A stretch of 64,000 nucleotides of DNA from positions 183,066 through 247,065 of the forward strand of contig CAWHNT010000050.1 in the NCBI GenBank assembly GCA_963830775.1. Reading direction: 5' to 3'. Below are positions 38,862 through 49,005 of the stretch, in pieces. Position numbers and translations under genes: made by a program. Each line of letters begins with the position of its first letter. The first letter of the stretch is position 1. The stretch is from CAWHNT01 sp963830775. Lineage in GTDB: Bacteria > Pseudomonadota > Alphaproteobacteria > Geminicoccales > Geminicoccaceae. Below the pieces are notes generated by a model. That model had not been told where the DNA came from. It did no database searches and saw only the letters and a list, made by a program, of their open reading frames with translations.

Positions 38862-39380
38862 TTGCCGCCGGAGCCTCTCCCCTACGACGACGCCTATCTG
38901 CGCGGCATTCTCGGCCGCGTGAAGACCATCGCCATGGTGGGGGCGAGCACCAGCGAGATGCGCCCCAGCTACTTCGCCATGCTCTACCTCCAGGGCAAGG
39001 GCTACCGGGTGATCCCGGTCAATCCGCGCTATGCCGGAGAGACCCTGCTCGGCGAGACCGTCCAGCCCGACCTCGCTTCCGTGCCGGTCCGGCCCGACAT
39101 GGTCTCGATCTTCCGCCGCTCGGAGGAGGCGGGTGCCGTGTCGGACGAGGCGGTGAGGCTCGGCATCCCGGTGATCTGGATGCAGCTCGGCGTGCGTGAC
39201 GACGCGGCGGCGGAGCGCGCCAAGGCCGCCGGCCACGAGGTGGTCATGAACCGCTGCCCGAAGATCGAGTACGGCCGGCTCTGCGGCGAGATCGGCTGGC
39301 TCGGCGTCAATCGCGGCATCCTCTCCGCCAAGCGCGGTGAGGCGGTCCAGCTCAAGCGCAAGAAGGGCGGCCTGATGTAA
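38862..39380 (+). CDS. CoA-binding domain protein
   Basis: 172 residues with a Rossmann-type CoA_binding_2 domain: RVKTIAMVGASTSEMRPSYF, GYRVIPVNPRYAGETLLGE, DMVSIFRRSEEAG and PVIWMQLGVRDDAAAERA. The family resembles the CoA-binding part of succinyl-CoA synthetase but lacks catalysis; role unknown. Starts with TTG at 38862; no ATG fits. Faces the PhyH gene with an 80-base shared region. Confidence 0.82.
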   Translation: MPPEPLPYDDAYLRGILGRVKTIAMVGASTSEMRPSYFAMLYLQGKGYRVIPVNPRYAGETLLGETVQPDLASVPVRPDMVSIFRRSEEAGAVSDEAVRLGIPVIWMQLGVRDDAAAERAKAAGHEVVMNRCPKIEYGRLCGEIGWLGVNRGILSAKRGEAVQLKRKKGGLM

Positions 39381-39447
39381 CGCCCTGGCGTTCATCGCTC
39401 AAGGATTGTATTTTGCTCCCGATTATTAACTTTTGCGGGAGCTCCGT

Positions 39448-40413
39448 ATGCGTCTGATCGGGCGTATGGTGGCCGGTCTGCTTCTCTGGGGTGCCGCGGC
39501 GGGCGTGGCACGCGCCCAGGATGCGGCGACCCTGAAGACCTTCGAGACCCTTAACGCGAGCACGATGGCGATCTACCGCGATGCCAAGCAGCGCTTCCTC
39601 GGCGCTACCGGGCCGGTCGTGATCGCCGGCGGCTCCGTCCAGATCGCCCACAAGGGTGCGATCACCCGCTGCTGCGAGGTCCCCGACTCCTACGACGTGC
39701 TGAAGACGGTGGGCCACGTCCCGCGAAGCATCTGGGCGGCCATGCGCCCGGCCATCGAAGGCCTGGATCCCGAGCAGACCTGGCGGCAGCACCTGACCGG
39801 GCTCCGTCCCCAGGCCGAGGCGGCCCTTGCCGCCCTGCCGCAGGCCGGCCTCCCGCCGGACGTGACCAGCCGCGATGCCGCGATGCTGAAGGACGGCCTG
39901 GCGCTGCTCGACCGTTACCTGGCCGAAGGTGTCCCGACCCTCGCCGAGCTCCAGACCGCCATCCAGAAGTTCTCGCCCACCATCCTGGCCGACGCCAGCG
40001 ATGCGGCCGGAGCGCAGCTCGATGCGATCGACGCCGTCCTGCGCCCCTGGTGGCACGGGCTGAGCGATGCCGAGCGTGCTGCCACCTACGTGGTGGTTCT
40101 CGGCCCCAAGGCGCCGCGCGTGGGCAACGCCATCCACAACTACTTCATCAACCTCGTGGGCTCGGCCGGAGCCGAGCGCCGCGTCATCTATGCCGAGGGC
40201 ATGTTCACGCCGGAAGCCGGCGAGGCCGTGCTCGCCGCCCTGGTCACCGAGCGGCGGCTCTCCACCGACTTCTTCGCCGACGAGCAGCGAATGGACCGCG
40301 ACCTGCTCTCGGACGGGGGCGAGGCGCGCCTGCTGCAGATGTTCGGCCGGCTCGGCGGGCCACCGGCAGGCGCCGCACCGCCCGCCGCCAAGCGGCTAGC
40401 GGCCAGCCCTTAG
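39448..40413 (+). CDS. Secreted hypothetical protein
   Basis: 321 residues with Sec signal (GRMVAGLLLWGAAAGVARAQD). The mature chain is helical with a Cys-Cys pair (AITRCCEVPDSYDVLK) and a conserved-looking core (AATYVVVLGPKAPRVGNAIHNYFINLVG). The C-terminus is Pro/Ala-rich. The start at 39448 is picked for GGAG 6 bases upstream and direct entry to the signal peptide. An AT-rich promoter-like patch lies at 39405-39435. No family recognised. Confidence 0.65.
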   Translation: MRLIGRMVAGLLLWGAAAGVARAQDAATLKTFETLNASTMAIYRDAKQRFLGATGPVVIAGGSVQIAHKGAITRCCEVPDSYDVLKTVGHVPRSIWAAMRPAIEGLDPEQTWRQHLTGLRPQAEAALAALPQAGLPPDVTSRDAAMLKDGLALLDRYLAEGVPTLAELQTAIQKFSPTILADASDAAGAQLDAIDAVLRPWWHGLSDAERAATYVVVLGPKAPRVGNAIHNYFINLVGSAGAERRVIYAEGMFTPEAGEAVLAALVTERRLSTDFFADEQRMDRDLLSDGGEARLLQMFGRLGGPPAGAAPPAAKRLAASP

Positions 40414-40461
40414 CGGAACTAGAGTGCCCTCCCGCAGGATGTGGAGCAGCGGGAGGCACGC

Positions 40462-41521
40462 GTGCACAAGGCGTCCGATCGACCTGCTGAGGCCGGCCAA
40501 CGGCCGTTCTCGCCCATCCCGCTTGCGGCTGCCTTGTCGCTGCTTCTCTGCCAGCCGGTGGAGGCGGCACCGATCGAAGGAGCCGGTGCCGGCATCGGCC
40601 GGACCGAGCTCCTGGTGCCCGCGGTTCGTGGCCAGGTCGGCGAGATCACCCGCGAGATCGTCGTCGAGGACGACATCTATGCCCAGGAGGTGATCGAGAC
40701 CGGCCCCAGCTCGGCGATGCGCATCGGCTTTCGCGACGGCACCAAGCTCTCGATCGGCCCCTCCTCGCGCCTGGTGATCGACCGCTACCTCTACGATCCG
40801 GACGTGGGCCGCGGCGAGGTGGCGCTGGGCTTCCTGGCCGGGATCTTCGAGTTCGTCTCCGGCGAGGCTGGCCCCCGGCTCCTACGACCTGCGCACGCCG
40901 TCGGGCCATCTGAGCATCCGCGGCACCGAGATCATCATCGACACCGCGCGCGAGTTCATCGCGGTGCCGAAGGGCCGCGTGCAGCTCCGCGCCACCGACG
41001 GCCGGAGCCTCACCGTCTCGGAAGGCCAGTGCCTCCAGGGCCGCGGCGGTGCGGTGCGGCTCCGGCTCGGCTCGGCCTGCAACGATTCCCTGGGCGGCTA
41101 TCGCGGCATGGTGGCGACCCTGGCCACCGCTCCGGCTGCGGCGGCACCCGTCGAGCCGGTGGCCGTCCCGCCCGCGCCGGTCGAGCCCGTGGCCACGCCG
41201 CCTGCACCCGCCGCCCCGGCGGACCTGACCCGGGACGAGCCGGAGCCGGTGCCGACACTCGTGGCGGAAGAACCGCCGCCCGAGGAAGTGGCACCGCCCG
41301 AGGCTAAGCCTCGGACCGGCCGGCCGAATCGCGACAGGGCCGAGCGCCGCCGCGGCGGCAAGAACGATGGTGGCGGCAAAGGCGGCCGTGGCGGAGGTAA
41401 GGACGGCAAGCCGGACAAAGGCAAGGGTGACAGGCCCGGGAAGGGCAATGGCGGCAAGGCAAGCCAGGGCGGCTGGGGCAAGTCCGGCCAAGGCAAGGGT
41501 GCGGGCTCGGCACCCCGCTAG
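40462..41521 (+). CDS. FecR-domain secreted protein with Pro-rich and Gly/Lys-rich tail (one frame break)
   Basis: About 352 residues after repair. Signal segment (IPLAAALSLLLCQPVEAAP), then a FecR-type beta-domain (VVEDDIYAQEVIETGPSSAMRI, FRDGTKLSIGPSSRLVID, RTPSGHLSIRGTEIIID). Next come a Pro/Ala/Glu-rich linker of about 60 residues and a tail of about 65 residues made nearly all of Gly, Lys, Asp and Arg. The break lies in a C run near 40873; removing one C restores the frame and codon count. GTG at 40462 has GGGAGG upstream. Periplasmic FecR-domain proteins of this type lack the sigma-regulator part; function unknown. Confidence 0.75.
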
Positions 41522-41598
41522 AGCGGATGGCCGGTTGCCAAGGCTCCTGACGGCCAGCAAGGTGCCGCCGTCCTGATCGGGAGCCGTGGAAACTTGGC

Positions 41599-44500
41599 GT
41601 GGCGAGATATGGAAGACCTCCGCTAGGCATCGAGGATCTGGCAGCGTTGCTGCCGTTCACTGCTGCCGACGTGCAGCAGAAGTTCACGGCCGAGACCCTG
41701 CGGCGGGGCCGTGCCTATGCGCGCGACGGCTCGGTGCGCTCGGTCGAGCTCAGCAACGATGGCGGGCAGCTCACCGCCAAGGTCCAGGGCAGCAGTCGGC
41801 AGCCCTACGCCGTCACCGTCACGATCAGCGCCAAAGGCCGGATCGACGCCTCCTGCAGCTGCCCCATCGGCTATTCCTGCAAGCATGCCGCGGCCGCCAT
41901 GCTCGTGGCCCTGGGCGAGGGCCGGCGGCCTTTGCCTCCCCCGCCGACCCGGCCGGCCCCGGACCCTCTGGCGGGCCCGGTCGCCTACTGGCTCGAGACC
42001 CTGGCCACGGCCGCGGCACCGCGAGCGGCGCGCGGGGCCGGACCCGAGCGGGTGCTCTATGTCCTGGGCCGTCACCAGGCGGGCCCGCGGCTCGAGGCCC
42101 GGATTGAGCCCGTGGTCACCCGCCTGCTCAAGGCCGGCGGCTACGGTGCGCTTCGCCGCTACGAGCCTTATCGCCTGGCCCAGCGCTCGGCCGGCTTCGT
42201 GACGCTGGAGGACAGCCTGATCGGCCATCTGCTGTCGGGTGGCACCCACATGCCCTCCGGCCTGCCGGACGACCCGCACCGGGTTCAGGAGGGTCTGCAG
42301 CGGATCCTGGCCACGGGCCGCTGCCACTTCGAGGAGAAGGACAGCCCGCCGCTGGCGCCAGGACCGGACCGACGCGGCCGGCTGGGCTGGGCGATCGGGC
42401 CGACCGGGGAGCAGGTGGCGATCGCCGAGGCCGAGGAGCCGGCGGTCCTGACCCTGCACTGTGCCGCCCCGTTCTATGTCGACCCGGCGGCAGGGCTTGC
42501 CGGGCGGCTGGTGTTCGATCAGGCAGCGGAGGTGGTGGCGGCCTTCCTGCGCGCACCGCCCGTGACGCCCGAGCAGTCGGACGCCGTCCGCCTGCGCCTG
42601 GAGTCGCGGCTGACCGGGCAGGCGCTCCCGCCGCCGCGGACCCGGATCCCGGTCGAGAGGGTGAGCGAGCCGCCGGTCCCCTGCCTGGCACTCACCACCC
42701 ATCGCCTCAACCTCTGGCAGTACTACCGACCGGCGGCGAGGACGGAGACCGCCCTCGACCTTGCCAGCCTCACCTTCGACTATGGCGGCACCATCCTCGG
42801 CGCCGGCGACACGCCCAAGGAGATGCGCAGCGTCAGGGACGGGCGGATCGTCATCCGCCGCCGCGACGCGCGTGCGGAGCGGGCGTTCCAGCAGCGGCTG
42901 GCCGGTCTCGGCCTCGAGGCCGACCGGGGCGCTGCCGCGCCCGGCGGATCCGGTCCGGCCGGTCGTGCTGACGATGGCGGGGGACGACGCCGCCGCCTGG
43001 CACCGCCTCGTCCATCGCGACCTGCCGCTGCTGCGTGCCGAGGGCTGGCGCGTCGAGCTGGCACCCGAGTTCCGCCATCGTGTCGTCGAGGCCAGCGGCG
43101 ACTGGGAGGCCAGCCTCGACGACCGCGGTGGCTGGTGGTTCTCGCTCGAGCTCGGGATCGAGGTCGAAGGCGAGCGGGTGGCCCTGCTGCCGATCCTGGC
43201 CCAGGCGATAGCACGGCTCCGGGCCACGGCCCGGGGCGGGGACATCCTGGAGGGCGAGGCCTTCTACGCACCCCTGCCGGACGGCCGCGTGCTCGCTTTG
43301 CCGATGGAGCGCCTGCGGCCGATGCTGGAGGCGCTGGTCGAGCTCTACGATGCCGACGCGCTGGGCAAGGACGGGCGCCTCGACATCTCGCTGGGCGAGG
43401 CCGCCGCCCTTGCCGCCATCGCCGAGGCCACGCGTCTGCGCTGGCTGGGCGGCAGCCGGCTCCTGGATCTGGTCGACCGGCTGCGCGGTGCCGGAGCGGT
43501 CGTGGAGCGGCCGGCGCCAGAGGGCTTCCTGGCCGAGCTGCGGCCCTACCAGCGCCAGGGCCTGGGCTGGCTGGAGCTCCTGGCGGCCAACGGGCTGGGC
43601 GGGGTGCTGGCGGACGATATGGGGCTGGGCAAGACCATCCAGACCCTGGCCCATATCCTGGCCCTGAAGCAGGCGGGCCGGCTCGATGCGCCTGCCCTCG
43701 TGGTCTGCCCGACGAGCCTCGTCACCAACTGGGAGAGCGAGGCCTTGCGGTTCGCCCCGAGCCTGCGGGTGCTGCGGCTGCACGGGCGGGAGCGGGCGGG
43801 CTCGTTCGCCGCCATCGGCGAGGCCGACCTGGTCCTGTCGACCTACGCGCTCCTGCCGCGCGACGCCGAGGCGCTGCTGCCCGTGGAGTGGCACCTCGTG
43901 GTGCTGGACGAGGCGCAGGCGATCAAGAACCCGACCAGCAAGGTGACCCAGCTCGCCTGCCGGCTGAAGGGGGGTCACCGGCTCTGCCTCACCGGCACGC
44001 CGATCGAGAACCATCTGGGCGAGCTCTGGTCGCAGCTCACCTTCCTGATGCCGGGCCTGCTCGGCGACCATCGCCGCTTCGGCCGGCTGTTCCGCACGCC
44101 GATCGAGAAGCAGGGCAACGCGGCCCGCCGGGCGGCGCTGGCGGCACGGCTCAGGCCCTTCATCCTGCGCCGGACCAAGGAGCAGGTGGCCCCCGAGCTG
44201 CCGCCCAGGACCGAGATCCTGCGCCGGATCGGGCTCACCGGGGAGCAGCGCGACCTCTACGAGACCGTCCGCCTCGCCATGCACGAGCGGGTGCGCCAGG
44301 AGATCGCGGCCAGGGGCTTCGAGCGCAGCCGGATCATCGTCCTCGACGCTCTCTTGAAGCTGCGCCAGGTGTGCTGCGATCCGCGCCTGGTGAAGCTTGC
44401 CGCAGCCCGGAAGGTCGGCTCCAGCAGCAAGCTCGCCTACCTCCTGGAGATGCTGCCGGAGCTGATCGAGGAGGGCCGCCGCGTCCTCCTCTTCTCGCAG

Positions 44501-44947
44501 TTCACCAGCATGCTCGATCTGGTCCGGCCCGAGCTCGACCGGGCCGGCATCCGGTTCGTGGAGCTGCGCGGCGACACGGAGGACCGTGCCGCACCCGTCG
44601 CGCGCTTCCAGGCCGGCGAAGTGCCGCTCTTCCTGATCAGCCTCAAGGCCGGCGGCTTCGGGCTCAATCTCACCGCCGCCGATACCGTGATCCTCTACGA
44701 TCCGTGGTGGAACCCGGCCGTCGAAGCGCAGGCGGCCGACCGTGCCCACCGGATCGGGCAGGAGAAGCCCGTCTTCGTCTACAAGCTGATCGCCGAGGGC
44801 ACGATCGAGGAGCGGATGCTGGAGCTGCAGGAGAAGAAGCGGGCATTGGCCGCAGGTGTGCTGGACGAGGGCGGGGAGACCTTCGCCGGCTTCGGCGAGG
44901 CCGATCTCGAGCTCCTGCTGCGGCCCCTGGATGCGGAAGCAGGCTGA
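41599..44947 (+). CDS. SWIM-domain SNF2-family DNA helicase/translocase (one frame break)
   Basis: About 1115 residues after repair. N-terminal SWIM zinc finger (CSC at 86-88, CKH at 94-96), a long middle region, then the SNF2 ATPase. ATPase marks: motif I DDMGLGKTIQT, motif II DEAQAIKN, LTGTPIENHLGELWS, FILRRTKEQV, LFSQFTSMLD, LKAGGFGLNLTAADTVILYDPWWNP and ADRAHRIGQ. Such proteins remodel DNA-protein complexes, and bacterial members are linked to stress or repair. The break lies in a G run near 42929; one G less restores the frame. Starts with GTG at 41599 (weak ribosome site). Confidence 0.9.
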
Positions 44948-45331
44948 GGCACCTCGGGGCCGGCTGAAACGTTGCCGACTTCAGGTTGAATGTCTTGACA
45001 CGCCGCTAACATGATGAAAGAACGCGAGGGTTGATCGTCTATCACCGCACGGAAACTTGAGGCCGCAGCCGGACCTGCGTGCTGCGGCCTTCTCTCCCTT
45101 GCCCCGCCGGGCTGGCCATCAAGGCCCCCAAGAACCATTTGGCGTGGGCATGAGCAGCCGTGTTAACAAATCGTTTACCCTTGGGTACGCCACGTGAGCA
45201 GAAGCACACCCGCGCGCACAGCGCTGGGCTAGCTTGCGGCCCGGCTGATCAACTGACGACTTAACTTCTTCGCAGCCCGGTCGTGGCGTATGGTTACGTG
45301 GAACGACCGTGTCTGCCCAAGGGAGTGCACC
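44948..45331. other. Intergenic region with terminator and XRE promoter
   Basis: 384 bases without a convincing gene. It has a TTGACA at 44995 lacking a good -10, the terminator at 45061-45089, and an AT-richer patch near 45160-45180 (TGTTAACAAATCGTTTACC) that may be part of the XRE gene promoter. Confidence 0.4.
45061..45089 (+). terminator. Intrinsic terminator after SNF2 gene
   Basis: 9-bp stem GGCCGCAGC / GCTGCGGCC, 11-base loop, followed by TTCTCTCC. It sits 113 bases past the helicase stop. Confidence 0.65.
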
Positions 45332-45754
45332 ATGGCACCGAACACGGCACTACGGGCGCCCCGCCCGACCTCACCCCGGGGCCGCGCGCACGACGCCGAC
45401 CGCCATGTCGGCATGCGGATGCGCGAGCGCAGGATCATGCTGGGCCTCACCCAGCAGCAGATGGCGGAGCTGATCGGGGTCACCTACCAGCAGGCGCACA
45501 AATACGAGAAGGGCACCAACCGGATCTCGGCCGGCCGCCTGTTCCGGATCGCCCAGGCGCTGGACGTGGAGGTCGGCTTCTTCTTCGACGGCATGGGGAC
45601 CGAGCGGGTGGCGGAGCCGAACGACCGGCAGCGCGCCATGCTCGACCTCGCCCGCAGCTTCGCCCATCTGCCGACCCGCCGGCACCAGCAGGCGATCTGC
45701 GACCTCGCCCGTGCGCTGGCGAATCCGGCCGGCGTGCCTGCGAACGACGGCTGA
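45332..45754 (+). CDS. XRE-family helix-turn-helix regulator
   Basis: 140 residues. Helix-turn-helix LGLTQQQMAELIGVTYQQAHKYEKGTNRISAGRLF (about residues 38-72), followed by AQALDVEVGFFFDG, the standard alphaproteobacterial small XRE type with a short C-terminal helix. The start at 45332 is chosen over 45290 for GGGAG 8 bases upstream. Target unknown. Convergent with the CGNR gene, 10 bases apart. Confidence 0.85.
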   Translation: MAPNTALRAPRPTSPRGRAHDADRHVGMRMRERRIMLGLTQQQMAELIGVTYQQAHKYEKGTNRISAGRLFRIAQALDVEVGFFFDGMGTERVAEPNDRQRAMLDLARSFAHLPTRRHQQAICDLARALANPAGVPANDG

Positions 45755-45764
45755 CCTGCAGGTG

Positions 45765-46370
45765 TCACTGCCGCTCGCGGTGCCTTCGGCCCTTGGTGCG
45801 GTTGCCGCAGGTGGCCATGTCGCACCAGCGGCGTGAGTTGTTCCTGGTCTGGTCCAGGAACAGCCAGCCGCAGCCCTGACCGGGGCACTGCTTCAGGCGC
45901 TCGAAGCTGCTTCTCGCCAGCAGGTCGAGGGCGGACCAGGCGACCGGGCCGAGCAGGGCCGTCGCGACGGGCGCTGCCTGGAAGTCGAAGCGGTAGCCGC
46001 CGGTCCCGGCGGCCTTGAGCATCGCCGGTCCCAATGCCGAGGCGGCGAAGCCCTTCAAGGCTTCCAGGTCGGTCCCGGCCGGCTGCCCGCCGCCGGCGAT
46101 GGCGGCGCCAATCCGGTAGATCGTCTCGCGGAGCGCCAGTGCGCGGTCCAGGACGGGTCGGCCTTCGCCCGGCTGCCCTGCGAGGGCGCTGCGGCAGCGC
46201 AGGGCGGTGGCGGCGTCGATGGCCCGGGCATGCAGGGCCCAGTCGATCAGGTGCACGGGCTGCTGGAGGTGCTCGATCGGCTCGGCGGTGTCACGGCCCC
46301 CTGCCGTGTTGGCGAAGTCGAGGGCCAGGAGACCGCCGACCAGCGAGAGACAGCCTGCGCGGGAATCCAC
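45765..46370 (-). CDS. CGNR zinc-finger (ABATE domain) putative regulator
   Basis: About 201 residues from the GTG at 46370. N-terminal ABATE domain (LVGGLLALDFANTAGGRD, ALRETIYRIGAAI) and a C-terminal treble-clef-like CGNR finger: CPGQGCGWLFLD, RRWCDMATCGNRTKGRRHR. Proteins of this type are thought to be stress-linked regulators. It is divergent from the ABM-domain gene, with an inverted repeat between them that may be its operator. Longer in-frame starts exist up to 46544 but lack homology-like sequence and a ribosome site. Confidence 0.8.
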   Translation of the reverse strand: MDSRAGCLSLVGGLLALDFANTAGGRDTAEPIEHLQQPVHLIDWALHARAIDAATALRCRSALAGQPGEGRPVLDRALALRETIYRIGAAIAGGGQPAGTDLEALKGFAASALGPAMLKAAGTGGYRFDFQAAPVATALLGPVAWSALDLLARSSFERLKQCPGQGCGWLFLDQTRNNSRRWCDMATCGNRTKGRRHRERQ

Positions 46371-46407
46371 CGTTGTGCCCTCGATCAGCTGTTGCGTGCC
46401 GCTTGAT

Positions 46408-46439
46408 CCTAACCGGCAAAACAGTAATTGATGGTTAGG
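46408..46439. promoter_or_regulatory. Inverted-repeat operator candidate
   Basis: CCTAACC at 46408-46414 and its exact complement GGTTAGG at 46433-46439, 18 bases apart, in the AT-richest part of the divergent CGNR/ABM intergenic region. Half-site spacing of about 25 bases centre to centre suits a dimer. Binding by the CGNR protein is inference. Confidence 0.5.
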
Positions 46440-46473
46440 CAATCCCGATCGTGACAGCGCAGGGAGACATGGC

Positions 46474-46827
46474 ATGGAGGCGTCGCGCAAGGACCTGCGG
46501 CCCGCCATCGCGCGCATCTGGCGCGGGCGGACCACGGCCGACAAGGCGGAGGAGTATGCGCGCTACTCCCATGAGCACGGGATCAAGCCGCTGGCAGAGA
46601 AGGCGCTGGGCGTGCAGATGCTGCGGGAGGACCGGGGGGAGGAGGTGGAGTTCGTCACCATCTCCTATTGGGAGAGCATGGAGGCGATGTCCCGCTTCGC
46701 CGGCCCGGACCCGCGGCGCATCCATCACCTGGAGCGCGACCCGGAGCTGCTGATCGAGCTGCCGGAGAGCGTGCAGGTCCTGGAGCTGCTGGCGACGTTC
46801 GGCCGGACGGGCGGCGAGCCGGGCTGA
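46474..46827 (+). CDS. Antibiotic biosynthesis monooxygenase (ABM)-like small protein
   Basis: 117 residues with a dimeric alpha/beta-barrel look: IARIWRGRTTADKAEEYARY, then GVQMLREDRGEEVEFVTISYWESMEAMSRFAGPDP. The W-x-S and F-x-G-P-D elements are usual in ABM/quinol-monooxygenase-like proteins. No cofactor is needed by known relatives; substrate here unknown. Divergent from the CGNR gene; likely under its control. A LacI gene follows 51 bases later. Confidence 0.75.
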   Translation: MEASRKDLRPAIARIWRGRTTADKAEEYARYSHEHGIKPLAEKALGVQMLREDRGEEVEFVTISYWESMEAMSRFAGPDPRRIHHLERDPELLIELPESVQVLELLATFGRTGGEPG

Positions 46828-46878
46828 GGCGGCAGCGCTCTCGCCTAGGCTGGAGGCCCGCCGCTATAGCAGGCTTCC

Positions 46879-47898
46879 ATGCAGCGCCGGCCCACGATCA
46901 AGGATGTGGCGCGCGAGGCCGAGGTCTCGACCGTCACCGTCTCGCGCGTCGTCAACGGCTCGCCGCAGGTGCAGCCGGAGACGCGCGCCCGCGTCGAGGC
47001 GGCGATGCTGCATCTGGGCTATTCGCCCAACCTCGCCGCGCGCTCGATGCGCACCAGCCTGACGCAGACCGTGGGCTTTCTGGTTCCCGATCTCACCAGC
47101 TACCCCAACGCGGCGGTGGCCCAGGCGGCGGAGCGCAGGCTGGCCGAGGAGGGCTATGCCGTGCTGCTGGCCAGCAGCGACTACCGGGCCGAGCGCGAGC
47201 GGCGGGTGCTGGAGGTGCTGCGCACGCGGCAGGTGGACGGGATCGTGCTCTATGTGTGCGACGAGCAGGATCCGGGCCTGCGGGCGGCGGTGGCGAAGCT
47301 GGATGTGCCGCTCGTGGTGCTCGACCGTGACCTGCCGGTCGAGGCCGACTGCGTGCTGAGCGAGCATGTGGGGGCGATGGGGGAGGCGGTTCGATACCTC
47401 ACCCTGCTGGGGCACCGGCGGATGGCGCTGCTGCTGACCGACCTGCGCATCCGGCCCGTGCGCGAGCGGCGGCGCGGCTTCGAGGCCGCGATCGCGGCAG
47501 CGGGCCTGGCCCAGGACGAGCAGACGGTGCTGCTGGTCTCGCCCGCTGGAGCGGGTGCGATGCCGGCAGCGCTGGCGCTGCTCGACCAGCCGGAGGGGCC
47601 GACCGCGATCATCGCCGAGGGCAGCCGTTTCCTGCGCGCGGTGGTGCTGGCGGCGCGTGCCGTCGGCAAGCGCGTGCCCGAGGACCTGTCCCTGGTCGGG
47701 ATCGACGCCGAGGACACCGCGACCGCGGCCTCGCCCGAGATCACCTGCATCCTGCGCGACTTCGGGGAGATCGGCCGGACGGCGGCGGAGCTCATGCTGC
47801 ACCGCCTGGGCGGCCGCCCGCCGGGGCCGCAGCGGGTGGTGCTGCCGTCCCGCGTGGTGCTCAACGCCTCCTGCGCGGCGCCACCGGAACCATGTTGA
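46879..47898 (+). CDS. LacI-family transcriptional regulator
   Basis: 339 residues. N-terminal HTH (TIKDVAREAEVSTVTVSRVVNG) with the hinge helix (NLAARSMR), then the periplasmic-binding-protein-like sensor (TVGFLVPDLTSYPNAA, LRTRQVDGIVLYV, LGHRRMALLL, LVGIDAEDTATA). It lies 52 bases before the TRAP transporter gene on the same strand and probably represses that operon until a solute binds; the effector is unknown. Confidence 0.9.
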   Translation: MQRRPTIKDVAREAEVSTVTVSRVVNGSPQVQPETRARVEAAMLHLGYSPNLAARSMRTSLTQTVGFLVPDLTSYPNAAVAQAAERRLAEEGYAVLLASSDYRAERERRVLEVLRTRQVDGIVLYVCDEQDPGLRAAVAKLDVPLVVLDRDLPVEADCVLSEHVGAMGEAVRYLTLLGHRRMALLLTDLRIRPVRERRRGFEAAIAAAGLAQDEQTVLLVSPAGAGAMPAALALLDQPEGPTAIIAEGSRFLRAVVLAARAVGKRVPEDLSLVGIDAEDTATAASPEITCILRDFGEIGRTAAELMLHRLGGRPPGPQRVVLPSRVVLNASCAAPPEPC

Positions 47899-47950
47899 CG
47901 ATACCAAGGCGGTCCCTGAGGATGGGTGAGGCTTGCTCAGGGAGGACACG

Positions 47951-48985
47951 ATGAGACGGATGCTGGCGGCGGCCATGACCGCGGCGGCGTTGACGGCGAC
48001 GGTGCCGGCCGGGGCGCAGGAGCTGTGGCGGGTGCAGACCTCGATGGCGGCCGGCGAGTCCTACTACGTCAACATCGAGAAATACTGGCTGCCGCGGCTC
48101 GAGGAGATGACCGGCGGCGAGCTCAAGATCGAGCTGGCGCCGGTCGGGACCATCGTCCCCTACAACGAGACGATGGATGCGATCGGCCAGGGCGTGCTCC
48201 AGGGCGACATCACCTCGACGGTCTACTTCACCGGCCGGAGCAAGGCGTTCTCGATGCTGGGCGACCTGATCGCCGGCTACGACACGCCCGAGCAGATCGG
48301 GATGTTCTGCTATCTGGGCGGCGGCAAGGAGCTGCTGCAGGAGCTCTACGACCAGTACACGGGCGGAACCGTCCAGGTCGTGGGCTGCAGCACGCCGGCG
48401 CGCGAGGCCTTCGTCTCCAAGGTGCCGATCCGGGCCGTCGACGACTTCAAGGGCAAGAAGATCCGGGCACCCGAGGGCCTGGCCTCGGAGGTGTTCAAGC
48501 GGGCCGGGGCCTCGGTCGTGGTGCTGCCCGCGGCCGAGACCTACACCGGGATCGACAAGGGTGTCGTCGACGCCGGCGACTTCTCCACCTACTCGATGAA
48601 CGATTCGGTGGGCTTCCAGCGGGTCGCCAAGTATCCGATCTATCCCGGCATCCATTCCATGCCGGTGATCCAGTTCACGGTGAACAAGGCCGCCTACGAC
48701 GCGCTGAGCCCGGCGCACAAGGCGATCCTCGACGTCTGGTACCGGGCGATGATCGACGACCTGCGCATGCGCAACGAGCTCAGCGACCGCGAGCTCGTGG
48801 CCCGCGACACGGCCAACAAGGCGGCCGGGATCGAGGTCGTCGACTGGCCGCAGGCCGAGCGCGACAAGTTCAGGGCCCTCGCCGAGGCGGCGTGGAAGGA
48901 CTATGCGGCCGGCAACCCCGATGCCGAGAAGGCCTATGCGGCCCAGGTCGCCTTCATGAAGCGGATCGGCCTGCTGGCACCCTAG
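47951..48985 (+). CDS. TRAP transporter solute-binding protein (DctP type)
   Basis: 344 residues. Sec signal MRRMLAAAMTAAALTATVPAGAQE, then the DctP fold: ELWRVQTSMAAG, LPRLEEMTGGELKIELAPVG, IPARE-like helix near STPAREAFVS, FKGKKIRAPEGLASEVFKRAG, and the dimer/ligand helix GVVDAGDFSTYSMND. It captures a carboxylate-type solute in the periplasm for the DctQM pair. ATG at 47951 with GGAGGA. Followed by a large hairpin before dctQ, usual for giving more binding protein than membrane subunits. Confidence 0.9.
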   Translation: MRRMLAAAMTAAALTATVPAGAQELWRVQTSMAAGESYYVNIEKYWLPRLEEMTGGELKIELAPVGTIVPYNETMDAIGQGVLQGDITSTVYFTGRSKAFSMLGDLIAGYDTPEQIGMFCYLGGGKELLQELYDQYTGGTVQVVGCSTPAREAFVSKVPIRAVDDFKGKKIRAPEGLASEVFKRAGASVVVLPAAETYTGIDKGVVDAGDFSTYSMNDSVGFQRVAKYPIYPGIHSMPVIQFTVNKAAYDALSPAHKAILDVWYRAMIDDLRMRNELSDRELVARDTANKAAGIEVVDWPQAERDKFRALAEAAWKDYAAGNPDAEKAYAAQVAFMKRIGLLAP

Positions 48986-49005
48986 CGGACCGGTCGTCGT
49001 CAAAC

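Noticed and set aside
44995..45089. Possible small RNA from TTGACA at 44995 to the terminator at 45089
   Set aside because: No acceptable -10 box at the right spacing; the hairpin is explained as the helicase terminator.
45229..45483. 84-codon minus-strand open frame opposite the XRE gene
   Set aside because: Antisense to the XRE coding region, no ribosome site, no recognisable sequence.
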